Part shown: positions 1-6,661 of the stretch, one piece after another
Numbering within the stretch: the first letter of the stretch is position 1
Layout of the letters: every line of letters starts with the position of its first letter
From: an uncultured Myxococcales bacterium
GTDB taxonomy: Bacteria; Myxococcota_A; Bradymonadia; UBA7976; UBA1532
Length of the DNA stretch: 8,060 bases
Assembly (NCBI GenBank): GCA_937896275.1
Contig: CALBMW010000813.1
Location: 1 to 8,060 of the forward strand
Reading direction: 5' to 3'
Notes under the pieces: model-generated
Told to the model about the DNA's origin: nothing
Seen by the model: only the letters and a program-made list of their open reading frames with translations
Database searches by the model: none
Position numbers and translations under genes: made by a program

Positions 1-1391
1 AGATCCGCCGCGTAGGCGGGGTCTTGGGCGAGCGCGTGCTTCACGATCTCGGCGAAGCCATCGATCAGCCATCGCCGATCCAGCGTCTGCAGCAGGTCGA
101 CGTCGACCACGATGCGCCGGGGCGCGTAGTAGGCGCCCACCAGGTTCTTGCCGCGCGCGCCGTTGACGGCCTGCTTGTGGCTGATCGCGGCGTCGCACTG
201 TGCCATGAGCGTCGTCGGGACGTGCACCAGCGTGAGCCCGCGGAAGAGCGTCGCGGCCACCATGCCGGCCACGTTGCACACGCTGCCGCCGCCCACGCAC
301 ACGACCGCCGAATGCTCGTCGACCCCCGCGTGCCCATCGTCCCCCGGGGCCAGCACGGCCTCGACGACCGACACATAGCGCGGCAGTGTCTTGGCGGACT
401 CGCCCTCGGGCAGCGTGATCACGCGCACCGAATGCCCGGCCGCGCGCAACCGGTCGACGAGGCCGGCCGCGTGCAGGCGCAGGACGCGCGCGTCGGTGAA
501 GACCACCACGGGTGAGCCGGCGCAGGCCGATGGCACGACGCCGGCCGCGACCGGATCGCGCGCCAGCCCCCGCCGGACGACGATCTCGGTGGTCACGGGC
601 GCGCCGGTGGTGAAGCCATGAGTCGCCGGCACCGCGGGCCGGGGATCGGCGGCGCTCGACCGCGCGCGCTGCCCCTGCCGGAGGCGAAGCTCGGCGTGCA
701 CCAAGCCCGCGGGCGTGTCCACGTCGTCCCAGCACCGCGCCTCGGTCGAGACGCTCCGCACGCGCCCCTGCAGCGCCAACCGGTCCATCGCGTGGGCCAG
801 ATCGCTGCCCGCGCCGAGGGCATCCCACAGCACGCCCGCGGCGCACGCGAAGAGCCCCGCGTCCACCGCATCGTAGGTGCGCAGGCCCCGCCCGAAGCGC
901 GCCGGCCGCCGCGCCTGGTGCGCCACCTTCACGGCCGCGCCCAGGTCGAAGACGCGGCGGGGCAGGGGCTCCACCAACGCGACGACCTCGTCCACCGGCC
1001 GCTCGCGCACCATCTGCCGCACAAGGTCGTCGTCGAACACGTGGTCGGCCATCGCCAACACGAAGGGCTCGTCGAACAGGTCGCGCGCCGCCTCGAGCGT
1101 CCGCGCGAGGCCCCCGCGCCACCCCGGCGCGGGCCGCACCTCGACGCTCAGGCCGGGCGGGACGAGCCATCGGATCGCCTCCTCCACCGACGCGGCCCCG
1201 TGCCCCACGAGGACCACGGCTCGCTGGACGCCCGCCGCCGCGAGTTGGCGCAGCAGTCGGCCGATGAGCGGCTCACCGCCCACGTCCACCAGGGCCTTGG
1301 CGGTGGCCGGTCGATCGAGGCGCGCCCCGGCGCCCGCGGCGGGGATGAGCGCGAGCGTGATGGGTGGGGGCTGCTCGAGTTCGGTGCCCAT
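1..1391 (-). CDS. Fused IPCT-like nucleotidyltransferase / 2-deoxy-scyllo-inosose synthase-like cyclase (C-terminus cut by window edge)
   Basis: One open frame runs from ATG at 1391 to the window edge (463 codons, no stop; I checked the frame by hand). Residues ~11-43 carry the NTP-transferase signature LIPAAGAGARL with K32. MADH at 114-117 is the likely metal-binding Asp, FDLGAAVKV (~148-156) and TYDAVDAGLF (~172-181) resemble inositol-1-phosphate cytidylyltransferases, and WDDVDTP (221-227) closes the domain. A low-complexity linker (~238-262) leads into a dehydroquinate-synthase-like domain with GGGSVCNVAG (367-376), LVHVPTT (388-394), SHKQAVN (404-410), GKNLVG (414-419) and GFAEIVK (445-451, E448 the expected zinc ligand). 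The zinc histidines lie beyond the edge. KQAVN and the NVAG form are closer to 2-deoxy-scyllo-inosose synthase than to dehydroquinate synthase (usually KTGVN). Inferred role: making and nucleotide-activating a cyclitol or related polyol. The exact substrate is unknown. The AlbA_2 gene lies upstream on the same strand, 264 bases away. Confidence 0.82.
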   Translation of the reverse strand, partial: MGTELEQPPPITLALIPAAGAGARLDRPATAKALVDVGGEPLIGRLLRQLAAAGVQRAVVLVGHGAASVEEAIRWLVPPGLSVEVRPAPGWRGGLARTLEAARDLFDEPFVLAMADHVFDDDLVRQMVRERPVDEVVALVEPLPRRVFDLGAAVKVAHQARRPARFGRGLRTYDAVDAGLFACAAGVLWDALGAGSDLAHAMDRLALQGRVRSVSTEARCWDDVDTPAGLVHAELRLRQGQRARSSAADPRPAVPATHGFTTGAPVTTEIVVRRGLARDPVAAGVVPSACAGSPVVVFTDARVLRLHAAGLVDRLRAAGHSVRVITLPEGESAKTLPRYVSVVEAVLAPGDDGHAGVDEHSAVVCVGGGSVCNVAGMVAATLFRGLTLVHVPTTLMAQCDAAISHKQAVNGARGKNLVGAYYAPRRIVVDVDLLQTLDRRWLIDGFAEIVKHALAQDPAYAAD

Positions 1392-1396
1392 GAGGA

Positions 1397-1402
1397 TCCT
1401 CC
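1397..1402 (-). promoter_or_regulatory. Ribosome binding site of the fusion gene
   Basis: On the minus strand this reads GGAGGA, five bases before the ATG at 1391. It fixes the start of the fused protein. No comparable site precedes the internal GTG at 596, where a stand-alone cyclase would have to begin, which supports a single polypeptide rather than two genes. Confidence 0.75.
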
Positions 1403-1441
1403 GCGGTTGGGGTGACGGTGGCCCGCCTTTCAAGGGCCATG

Positions 1442-1480
1442 CCCCTCGCGGGGATCGGGACCCCTCGCGGGGATTCGGGA
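1442..1480. repeat. Tandem pair of 19/20-base G/C repeats, each self-complementary
   Basis: Two adjacent copies of CCCCTCGCGGGGAT(T)CGGGA lie at 1442-1460 and 1461-1480, differing by one inserted T. Each begins with CCCC-TCGC-GGGG, a short stem-loop. They sit in the 264-base non-coding gap (1392-1655) between two minus-strand genes, about 50 bases upstream of the fusion gene's start. They could be a regulator binding site, an mRNA leader structure or simply a local duplication. Nothing in the sequence decides between these. Confidence 0.6.
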
Positions 1481-1542
1481 TGCCGGGGACCGCGGCTCGC
1501 GGCGTCGCGCCCGGCATCCTCCGGCGGTGCGGGCCCCGCTGG

Positions 1543-1587
1543 GGTAGCCCTGCGCCGCCCGGTGCGGTAGCCCTACCCAAGCGCACC
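1543..1587. repeat. Direct repeat GGTAGCCCT plus nested inverted repeats
   Basis: GGTAGCCCT occurs at 1543-1551 and again at 1566-1574, 23 bases apart. The second copy is part of a nested palindrome: GGTGCG (1561-1566) pairs with CGCACC (1582-1587), and GGTAG (1566-1570) pairs with CTACC (1573-1577), with one base shared between the two arms. It lies about 70 bases downstream of the AlbA_2 gene's stop on the minus strand, so it could end that transcript. There is no T-run, so a classical intrinsic terminator is not supported. Confidence 0.4.
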
Positions 1588-1655
1588 AGGGCGGAGGTCC
1601 AGTCCTACGACGCCTCGCCCGCCACGCCGTCCTGGTCGTCGGCCTGGGCCCGCGC

Positions 1656-2663
1656 TCAGCCCTCGCTCGGCCGCCGCAGTTGCCCGTCGAGCCACTTCAG
1701 CGACCGCCGCACCACCGCGTAGCGCTGCAACGGCGCGCTCCCACGCTGCGGGGGCGCGTCGTCCGCGAAGACGCGCCACTCCATCGCCGCCGCGCCCGTG
1801 CGGACCATCTCGGCGTTGCCCGCGTGCAGCGCCACCCAGAAGCGCAGGAAGGCGATCTCCTGATCGGGGAAGACGGGATAGGGGTGGTGTCTGAAGAAGT
1901 ACAGCGAGCCCGGCCGCTGCGTGAGCGTGACGCCGGGCGTCGCGAGGATGCGCGCGCGCACCTGGCTGTTCACCATCGACCGCGGCAGGATCAGCTCCAC
2001 GCCCACGTGGCGGGCCAGGTGGCGCCCCAGGTTCGTCAGGAATGCCTGAAAACACAGGTGAGTCTTGGGCCCGCGCGGATCGTTCGCGACGCGCTCGGCC
2101 CGGCCGTATGGCCCAATGCGCGTGATGTCCACGCGCGGGTGCCGCGTGCGCTGCACGACGTCCTGGATGTGCACGTTGCCCATCGGCCGCGACTTGCCCG
2201 CGATGCGCAGGTAGTACCGATAGTCGAGCGATTGGTGGGGCGCGTCCTCGCTCGCGGGGATCTCGACCACGTACACGCCGCAGCCGGGATGGATGCGCGT
2301 CGCCAGGCCGGCGCCCGGGTAGGGAATCTCGTACACGTTGAAGCGGCGGAGCGGGGGATCCACGCACCCGGGGATCACGTCCTCGAGCCAGGAGCGCGTG
2401 CCACCGCCCTTGAGATCGACCGGCACGCCGCCGTCGACCCGGCCGTCGTCGTCGATGCCGAAGAACAGGCGGCCCCCGGCGCCATTGGCGAAGGCCGAGA
2501 CCTGGCGCGAGAGCGAGCCGACGAAGTCCGCCGAGATGCCCTTCGCGTCGCTGATGAAGAGAGACCCCTTGAACTCCTGGAAGTCGTGCTCGCTCGGCTC
2601 GAGGGCCTCGAGCATCTCCTCGGTCCAGCGGGTCGGCCAGTGGGTGGCGTCGGGCGGCGGCAT
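1656..2663 (-). CDS. Schlafen AlbA_2-domain protein (putative DNA/nucleotide-binding)
   Basis: The 335-residue product shows the AlbA_2 core near its N-terminus: E25-x4-EFKGSL (30-35), then QVSAFANGAGGRLFFGIDDDG (54-74). This pattern is typical of proteins annotated as 'ATP-binding' or putative transcriptional regulators of the AlbA_2 family. The region after about residue 180 has no motif I recognise; it is rich in aromatic and basic residues and carries no membrane segment or signal peptide. The frame stays open upstream to 2951, but that would overlap oleA on the opposite strand, so ATG 2663 is preferred. No Shine-Dalgarno sequence is visible before it. A TATGCT hexamer (2673-2678, minus strand) lies only nine bases before the ATG and could give a nearly leaderless transcript, though its -35 is poor. 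The gene diverges from oleABCD with a 226-base gap. A role in controlling that operon is possible but unproven. Confidence 0.78.
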   Translation of the reverse strand: MPPPDATHWPTRWTEEMLEALEPSEHDFQEFKGSLFISDAKGISADFVGSLSRQVSAFANGAGGRLFFGIDDDGRVDGGVPVDLKGGGTRSWLEDVIPGCVDPPLRRFNVYEIPYPGAGLATRIHPGCGVYVVEIPASEDAPHQSLDYRYYLRIAGKSRPMGNVHIQDVVQRTRHPRVDITRIGPYGRAERVANDPRGPKTHLCFQAFLTNLGRHLARHVGVELILPRSMVNSQVRARILATPGVTLTQRPGSLYFFRHHPYPVFPDQEIAFLRFWVALHAGNAEMVRTGAAAMEWRVFADDAPPQRGSAPLQRYAVVRRSLKWLDGQLRRPSEG

Positions 2664-2827
2664 GGTCCGCGCAGCATACACCGCCGCGTTCGCGGGCCGA
2701 AGGGGGGAACGCCCCGAGCGCGCCACGCACGGCCTGCGCCCAGACGCGCGCGTCGAGGATGGCTTGGCCGGGGGGCGGCTCGGCCGTGCGCGCTGGTGGG
2801 CCCCTGATGCGCTCGCGCCCAAAAGCA

Positions 2828-2856
2828 TTGACAAGTGGGCTTCGGCGGGCCCGAAT
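2828..2856 (+). promoter_or_regulatory. Candidate sigma-70-type promoter for oleABCD
   Basis: A perfect TTGACA at 2828-2833 stands in one of the few A/T-containing patches (AAAAGCATTGACA) of the divergent gap 2664-2889. At the standard 17-base spacing follows CCGAAT (2851-2856), a poor -10 that matches only at its AAT. Transcription would begin near 2863, leaving a leader of about 27 bases that contains the G-rich site before oleA. The rest of the gap holds no other gene or clear operator. Confidence 0.4.
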
Positions 2857-2889
2857 GGCGCCTTTCGCACGCCCGGGGGGAAGTGGCGC

Positions 2890-3906
2890 ATGCTGTTCGA
2901 GAACGTCGCGGTCGCGGGCCTGGCACACGTGGATGCACCGCATCGCATCACCTCGGCCGAGTTCGAGGACCGCCTGGCGCCGACCTACGAGCGCCTGGGT
3001 ATCCGGCCGGGCATCCTGCGCGACGTGGCCGGCATCGAGGCGCGGCGGTGGTGGGACGAGGGCGTCCAGCCCAGCGACGCCGCCACGCTGGCCGCCCGGA
3101 AGGTGCTCGACGAGAGCGGCGTGAGCCCCGATCGCATCGGCGTCCTGGTGAACACCTCGGTGTGTCGCGACTTCGTCGAGCCCTCGACCGCGTGCCTCGT
3201 GCATGGCAAGCTCGGCCTCGCGCCCTCTTGCCTCAACTTCGACATCGGCAACGCCTGCCTGGCCTTCCTCAACGCCATGGAGATGGTCGGCTCGCTCCTC
3301 GAGCGGGGGGCCATCGAGTACGGCCTGATCGTGGATGGCGAGGGCAGCCGCTCTATCCAGCAGGTCACCATCGAGCGGATGCTCGGCGCCGACATGGACG
3401 AGGCCTCGTTCCGTCGGCAGTTCGCCACGCTGACGCTCGGCTCGGGCGCGGTCGCGATGCTGATGACGCGGCGCGACCTCGCCCCCGACGGCGCCGTCTT
3501 CAAGGGCGGCGTCATGCGCGCGGCCACCCAGCACAGCGGCCTCTGCTGGGGTCACAACGATCACATGGAGACCGACACCAAGGCGCTGCTCTTCGCGGGC
3601 GTGTCCCTGGCGCAACAGACTTGGAAGGGCGCCGAGCAGCTGCTCGGTTGGCAGGGCGCCGAGCTCGACGAGCTGGTGATGCATCAGGTGAGCGCCGTTC
3701 ACACGGCGACGCTCTGCCAGACGCTGGGGTTGGACAGCCGCAAGGCGCTGCTCACCTTCCCCGAGCTGGGCAACGTGGGCCCGGCCTCGGTGCCGATCAC
3801 CCTGTCCAAGGCCGTCGAAGCCGGGCGCATCACCAAGGGCGACCGCGTGGCGCTCATGGGGATCGGCAGCGGCCTCAACTGCGCGATGTTCGAGCTGGTC
3901 TGGTGA
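2890..3906 (+). CDS. oleA: OleA, head-to-head acyl-CoA condensing enzyme (thiolase fold, FabH-like)
   Basis: OleA joins two fatty acyl-CoA chains by a non-decarboxylative Claisen condensation to a 2-alkyl-3-ketoacid, the first step of long-chain olefin synthesis. The product is 338 residues, the length of the Xanthomonas campestris enzyme as I recall it, and appears collinear from MLFENVAVAGLAHVDAPH onward. The active-site set is intact: C123 in NACLAF, E97 in VEPST, H265 in VMHQVS and N295 in LGNVGPAS. These sit 20 positions below the published, tag-numbered C143/E117/H285/N315. The end, GIGSGLNC (324-331), is also typical. The ATG at 2890 is chosen because of this collinearity and because GGGGGGAAG (2875-2883) lies just before it; the frame is open far upstream but without homology. 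FabH is less likely, since FabH has a Cys-His-Asn triad without this glutamate. The stop overlaps the next gene's start by four bases. Confidence 0.95.
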   Translation: MLFENVAVAGLAHVDAPHRITSAEFEDRLAPTYERLGIRPGILRDVAGIEARRWWDEGVQPSDAATLAARKVLDESGVSPDRIGVLVNTSVCRDFVEPSTACLVHGKLGLAPSCLNFDIGNACLAFLNAMEMVGSLLERGAIEYGLIVDGEGSRSIQQVTIERMLGADMDEASFRRQFATLTLGSGAVAMLMTRRDLAPDGAVFKGGVMRAATQHSGLCWGHNDHMETDTKALLFAGVSLAQQTWKGAEQLLGWQGAELDELVMHQVSAVHTATLCQTLGLDSRKALLTFPELGNVGPASVPITLSKAVEAGRITKGDRVALMGIGSGLNCAMFELVW

Positions 3907-4868
3907 GCGAGGACGCGGTCGCGACACCTTCGGCCAGGCCTCGCGTGCCCCACGAACTCTACCCCTTCGAGGGGCGCAGGCTCGACCTCGACGGGCTGAG
4001 CTATCACTACCTGGACGAGGGGACTTCGAGCGCCGAGGAGGCAGCGGCCGCCACGCCGGTGCTGATGGTGCACGGCAACCCGACCTGGTCCTTCTATTAC
4101 CGCGACCTGGTGCGCGCGCTGTCGCCCACGCGCCGGTGCATCGTGCCCGACCACATCGGCTGCGGCCTGAGCGACAAGCCCGGCGACGACCGCTACACCT
4201 ACACCCTGGCACGCCGCGTGGCCGATCTGGCTGCGCTGATGGATCACCTGCGGCTGGCGACGGTCGACGTCGTCGCCCACGACTGGGGAGGCATGATCGC
4301 GTCGGCCTGGCTGCTGGACCACCTGCCTCAGGTGCGCCGCGTGGTGCTGATGAACACGGCGGCCTTCACGATGCCGGGGTCCAAGAAGCTCCCGCGCGCG
4401 CTGTGGCTCGCCCGGGATACCCGGCTGGGCGCCTTCGTGGTGCGCGGCTTCAACGCCTTCAGCCGCGGCGCGACGCACATGGCGGTGACGCAGCGGAAGC
4501 TGCCCAAGGCGGTGCGCGACGCCTACGCGGCCCCCTACGACAGCTGGGCCAACCGCATCGCGACGCTGCGCTTCGTGCAGGACATCCCTCTCGACGCCCG
4601 CGACGCGTCCTATGCCATCGTGGCCGACACCGAGGCTCGACTGGGCCAGCTGAGCGACACCCCCGTGCTGCTGCCCTGGGGCATGAAGGACTTCGTCTTC
4701 GACCATCACTTCCTCGAACGCTTCGTCGCGCTGGTGCCCCACGCGGAGGTGCATCGCTACCCCGAGGCCGGCCACTACGTCCTCGAGGACGCGGCCGACG
4801 CGTTGATCCCGCTGATCGCCGAGTTCCTCGACCGGCCAGATGCGCGCCCGAGCCAGAATCCGTCGTGA
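3903..4868 (+). CDS. oleB: OleB, beta-lactone decarboxylase (alpha/beta-hydrolase, haloalkane-dehalogenase-like)
   Basis: OleB removes CO2 from the cis-beta-lactone made by OleC, giving the internal cis-olefin. The 321-residue product has the alpha/beta-hydrolase core: HGNPTWSFYYRDL (57-69) forms the oxyanion region, the nucleophile is D127 in AHDWGG (125-130), and the catalytic histidine is H291 in AGHYVLEDA. An Asp nucleophile followed by Trp is shared with haloalkane dehalogenases, and database entries often carry that name. The position between oleA and oleC makes the decarboxylase role far more likely. GTG 3903 is taken as the start because it overlaps the oleA stop as GTGA and precedes the conserved HELYPFEGRRL region by only 16 residues. 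No strong ribosome site precedes it, so translation probably depends on coupling to oleA. A short Ala/Glu-rich insertion (~41-51) precedes the HGNP strand. It is a stand-alone protein, not the OleBC fusion seen in actinobacteria. Confidence 0.94.
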   Translation: MSEDAVATPSARPRVPHELYPFEGRRLDLDGLSYHYLDEGTSSAEEAAAATPVLMVHGNPTWSFYYRDLVRALSPTRRCIVPDHIGCGLSDKPGDDRYTYTLARRVADLAALMDHLRLATVDVVAHDWGGMIASAWLLDHLPQVRRVVLMNTAAFTMPGSKKLPRALWLARDTRLGAFVVRGFNAFSRGATHMAVTQRKLPKAVRDAYAAPYDSWANRIATLRFVQDIPLDARDASYAIVADTEARLGQLSDTPVLLPWGMKDFVFDHHFLERFVALVPHAEVHRYPEAGHYVLEDAADALIPLIAEFLDRPDARPSQNPS

Positions 4869-6661
4869 AGTCGGTCACTTCGAAGGTCGAACCGCTGACC
4901 CCGGGCATCCCGCGCGCCGCCGACGTGGCGTCGCGGATCGTCAACATCGCGGCCTTCCTGCCTGGCCTGGCCGCCCGTCAGCCCGATCTGCCGGCGATCC
5001 ACTTCCCCGCCGCGGGTGGCGGGACGGACGCCGAGGGTCAGCCGGCCTACGCGCACTGCACCTACGCCGAGCTCGATCGCGAGAGCGATCGCATCGCCCG
5101 GGGCCTGACCGTCCTCGGCGTCGGCCGGGGAGTGCACACGGCGATGATGGTCAAGCCGGGCCGTGCCTTCTTCGAGCTGACCTTCGGTCTGTTCAAGGCC
5201 GGGGCGGTGCCGGTGATGATCGACCCCGGCATCGGGCTCCGTCACCTCAAGACCTGCCTCGCGGAGGCACGCCCGGAGGCCTTCATCGGCATCCCGGCCG
5301 CGCACGCCGCGCGGCGCCTGCTCGGCTGGGGCAGGGAGTCGGTCCGCACGCTGGTCCACGTCGGCGGCCCGTCCTGGCTGCGCGGTCTGCTGGGCGGCGG
5401 TGTATCACTCGAGCAGGTCAAGGCCGCGGGCGACGCCGCCGGGGCCGACGCGCACGGCTCGGGGGCCTTCGTGGCGGCGACCGGCGGCGACGACGTGGCC
5501 GCGATCCTCTTCACGAGCGGCAGCACCGGCGTGCCCAAGGGCGTGGTCTATGCCCATCGCCACTTCGTCGAGCAGGTCGAGATGATCCGCGACGCTTATG
5601 GCATCGAGCCGGGCGAGGTCGATCTGCCCACCTTCCCGCTCTTCGCGCTGTTCGACCCCGCGCTTGGCATGACCACCGTCATCCCGCGCATGGACTTCAC
5701 GCGGCCGGCGCGCGTCGATCCGCGGCACATCGTGGCGCTGGTGCGTCGCTTCGGCGTGACCAACATGTTCGGCAGCCCCGCCGTGCTGAACACGGTCGGG
5801 CGCTACGGCGGCCCAGGTGGTCCGGGCGCGGGCGAGACCCTGCCCACGCTGCGCCGGGTGATCTCGGCCGGCGCCCCCGTCCCCGGCCCGGTGATGGAAC
5901 GCTTCCTCACGATGCTCGGACCCGACGCGCGCGTGCACACGCCCTACGGCGCCACCGAGAACCTGCCCGTCGCGACCATCGCCAGCGACGTCCTGCTCGG
6001 CGAGGCCTGGGCGAAGACCAACGAGGGCGCCGGCGTGTGCGTCGGCCTTCCGGTGCCGCCGAACGACGTGCGTGTCATCGCCATCACCGACGATGCCATC
6101 GACCGCTGGGAGCTGGCCGTCGAGGTCGCGACCGGTGAGGTGGGCGAGATCGTGGTGCTGGGGCCGACCACCACCGAGGCCTACTTCGGCCGTGACGCGT
6201 CCACGAAGCTCGCCAAGATCCCCGACGAGCGCGCGCCGGGCGCCGCCCCGGGCCGTCCGCGGCTGCGCCACCGCATGGGCGACGTGGGCTACTTCGACGC
6301 TCAGGGTCGCCTGTGGTTCTGCGGACGCAAGGCGCACCGGGTGCGCACCCCGGAGGGGACGCTCTTCACGATCTGCTGCGAGGCCGTGTTCAACACGCAC
6401 CCCTCGGTCTTTCGCACGGCGCTCGTCGGCCTCGGTGCGCCCGGCGCGCAGCGTCCCTTGATCTGCGTCGAACGGGAGCCCGGCCTCAAGGCACCCAAGT
6501 GGGCGACGCTGGTCAGTGAGTTGCGCGCGCTCGGCGCCCGGCACGCGCACACGGCCGGCATCGTGGACTTCCTCGAGCACCGCGGCTTTCCGGTCGACAT
6601 CCGTCACAACGCGAAGATCAACCGCGAGCTCCTGGCTCGCTGGGCCGAGGAGAGGGTGTGA
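4865..6661 (+). CDS. oleC: OleC, beta-lactone synthetase (AMP-binding/ANL superfamily)
   Basis: OleC uses ATP to turn the 2-alkyl-3-hydroxyacid from OleD into a beta-lactone; early work described it as making the olefin directly. The 598-residue product has ANL-superfamily motifs in order: phosphate-binding loop FTSGSTGVPKG (216-226), FPLFALFDPALGM (~256-268), the adenylate motif PYGATEN (360-366), RMGDVGYF with D473, and HNAKINREL near the C-terminus, whose K584 is the probable counterpart of the ANL catalytic lysine. It is somewhat longer than the Xanthomonas-type enzyme as I recall it; a Gly/Ala-rich stretch around 160-210, before the phosphate loop, probably explains part of this. Start GTG 4865 overlaps the oleB stop as GTGA. 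The frame is open upstream, but only as an overlap within oleB. An ordinary acyl-CoA ligase is the alternative, and the operon context argues against it. Confidence 0.94.
   Translation: MKSVTSKVEPLTPGIPRAADVASRIVNIAAFLPGLAARQPDLPAIHFPAAGGGTDAEGQPAYAHCTYAELDRESDRIARGLTVLGVGRGVHTAMMVKPGRAFFELTFGLFKAGAVPVMIDPGIGLRHLKTCLAEARPEAFIGIPAAHAARRLLGWGRESVRTLVHVGGPSWLRGLLGGGVSLEQVKAAGDAAGADAHGSGAFVAATGGDDVAAILFTSGSTGVPKGVVYAHRHFVEQVEMIRDAYGIEPGEVDLPTFPLFALFDPALGMTTVIPRMDFTRPARVDPRHIVALVRRFGVTNMFGSPAVLNTVGRYGGPGGPGAGETLPTLRRVISAGAPVPGPVMERFLTMLGPDARVHTPYGATENLPVATIASDVLLGEAWAKTNEGAGVCVGLPVPPNDVRVIAITDDAIDRWELAVEVATGEVGEIVVLGPTTTEAYFGRDASTKLAKIPDERAPGAAPGRPRLRHRMGDVGYFDAQGRLWFCGRKAHRVRTPEGTLFTICCEAVFNTHPSVFRTALVGLGAPGAQRPLICVEREPGLKAPKWATLVSELRALGARHAHTAGIVDFLEHRGFPVDIRHNAKINRELLARWAEERV

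Noticed and set aside
1..596. A separate cyclase gene starting at GTG 596
   Set aside because: No ribosome site precedes it, and the frame continues without a stop from the nucleotidyltransferase. A second internal start cannot be fully excluded.
618..1722. Long plus-strand open frames opposite the fusion gene
   Set aside because: Low-complexity Arg/His/Ala translations without motifs, while the opposite strand carries recognisable catalytic motifs throughout.
2673..2678. TATGCT as a firm -10 for a leaderless AlbA_2 transcript
   Set aside because: The spacing suits a near-leaderless mRNA, but the -35 at 17 bases (TTCGGC) is poor, so it is only mentioned, not called.
2890..3906. FabH (3-oxoacyl-ACP synthase III) of fatty acid synthesis
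   Set aside because: The extra active-site glutamate E97, the length, the collinearity with OleA and the oleBCD partners point to OleA.
1573..4212. An 879-codon open frame on the minus strand overlapping oleA and the AlbA_2 gene
   Set aside because: Its translation is Arg/Gly/Pro/Ala-rich with no family motif, and it lies antisense to OleA, whose homology is unambiguous. Long antisense frames are expected at this GC content.
3903..4868. Haloalkane dehalogenase
   Set aside because: The Asp-Trp nucleophile motif fits, but the gene is locked between oleA and oleC with overlapping codons, so OleB is the better call.
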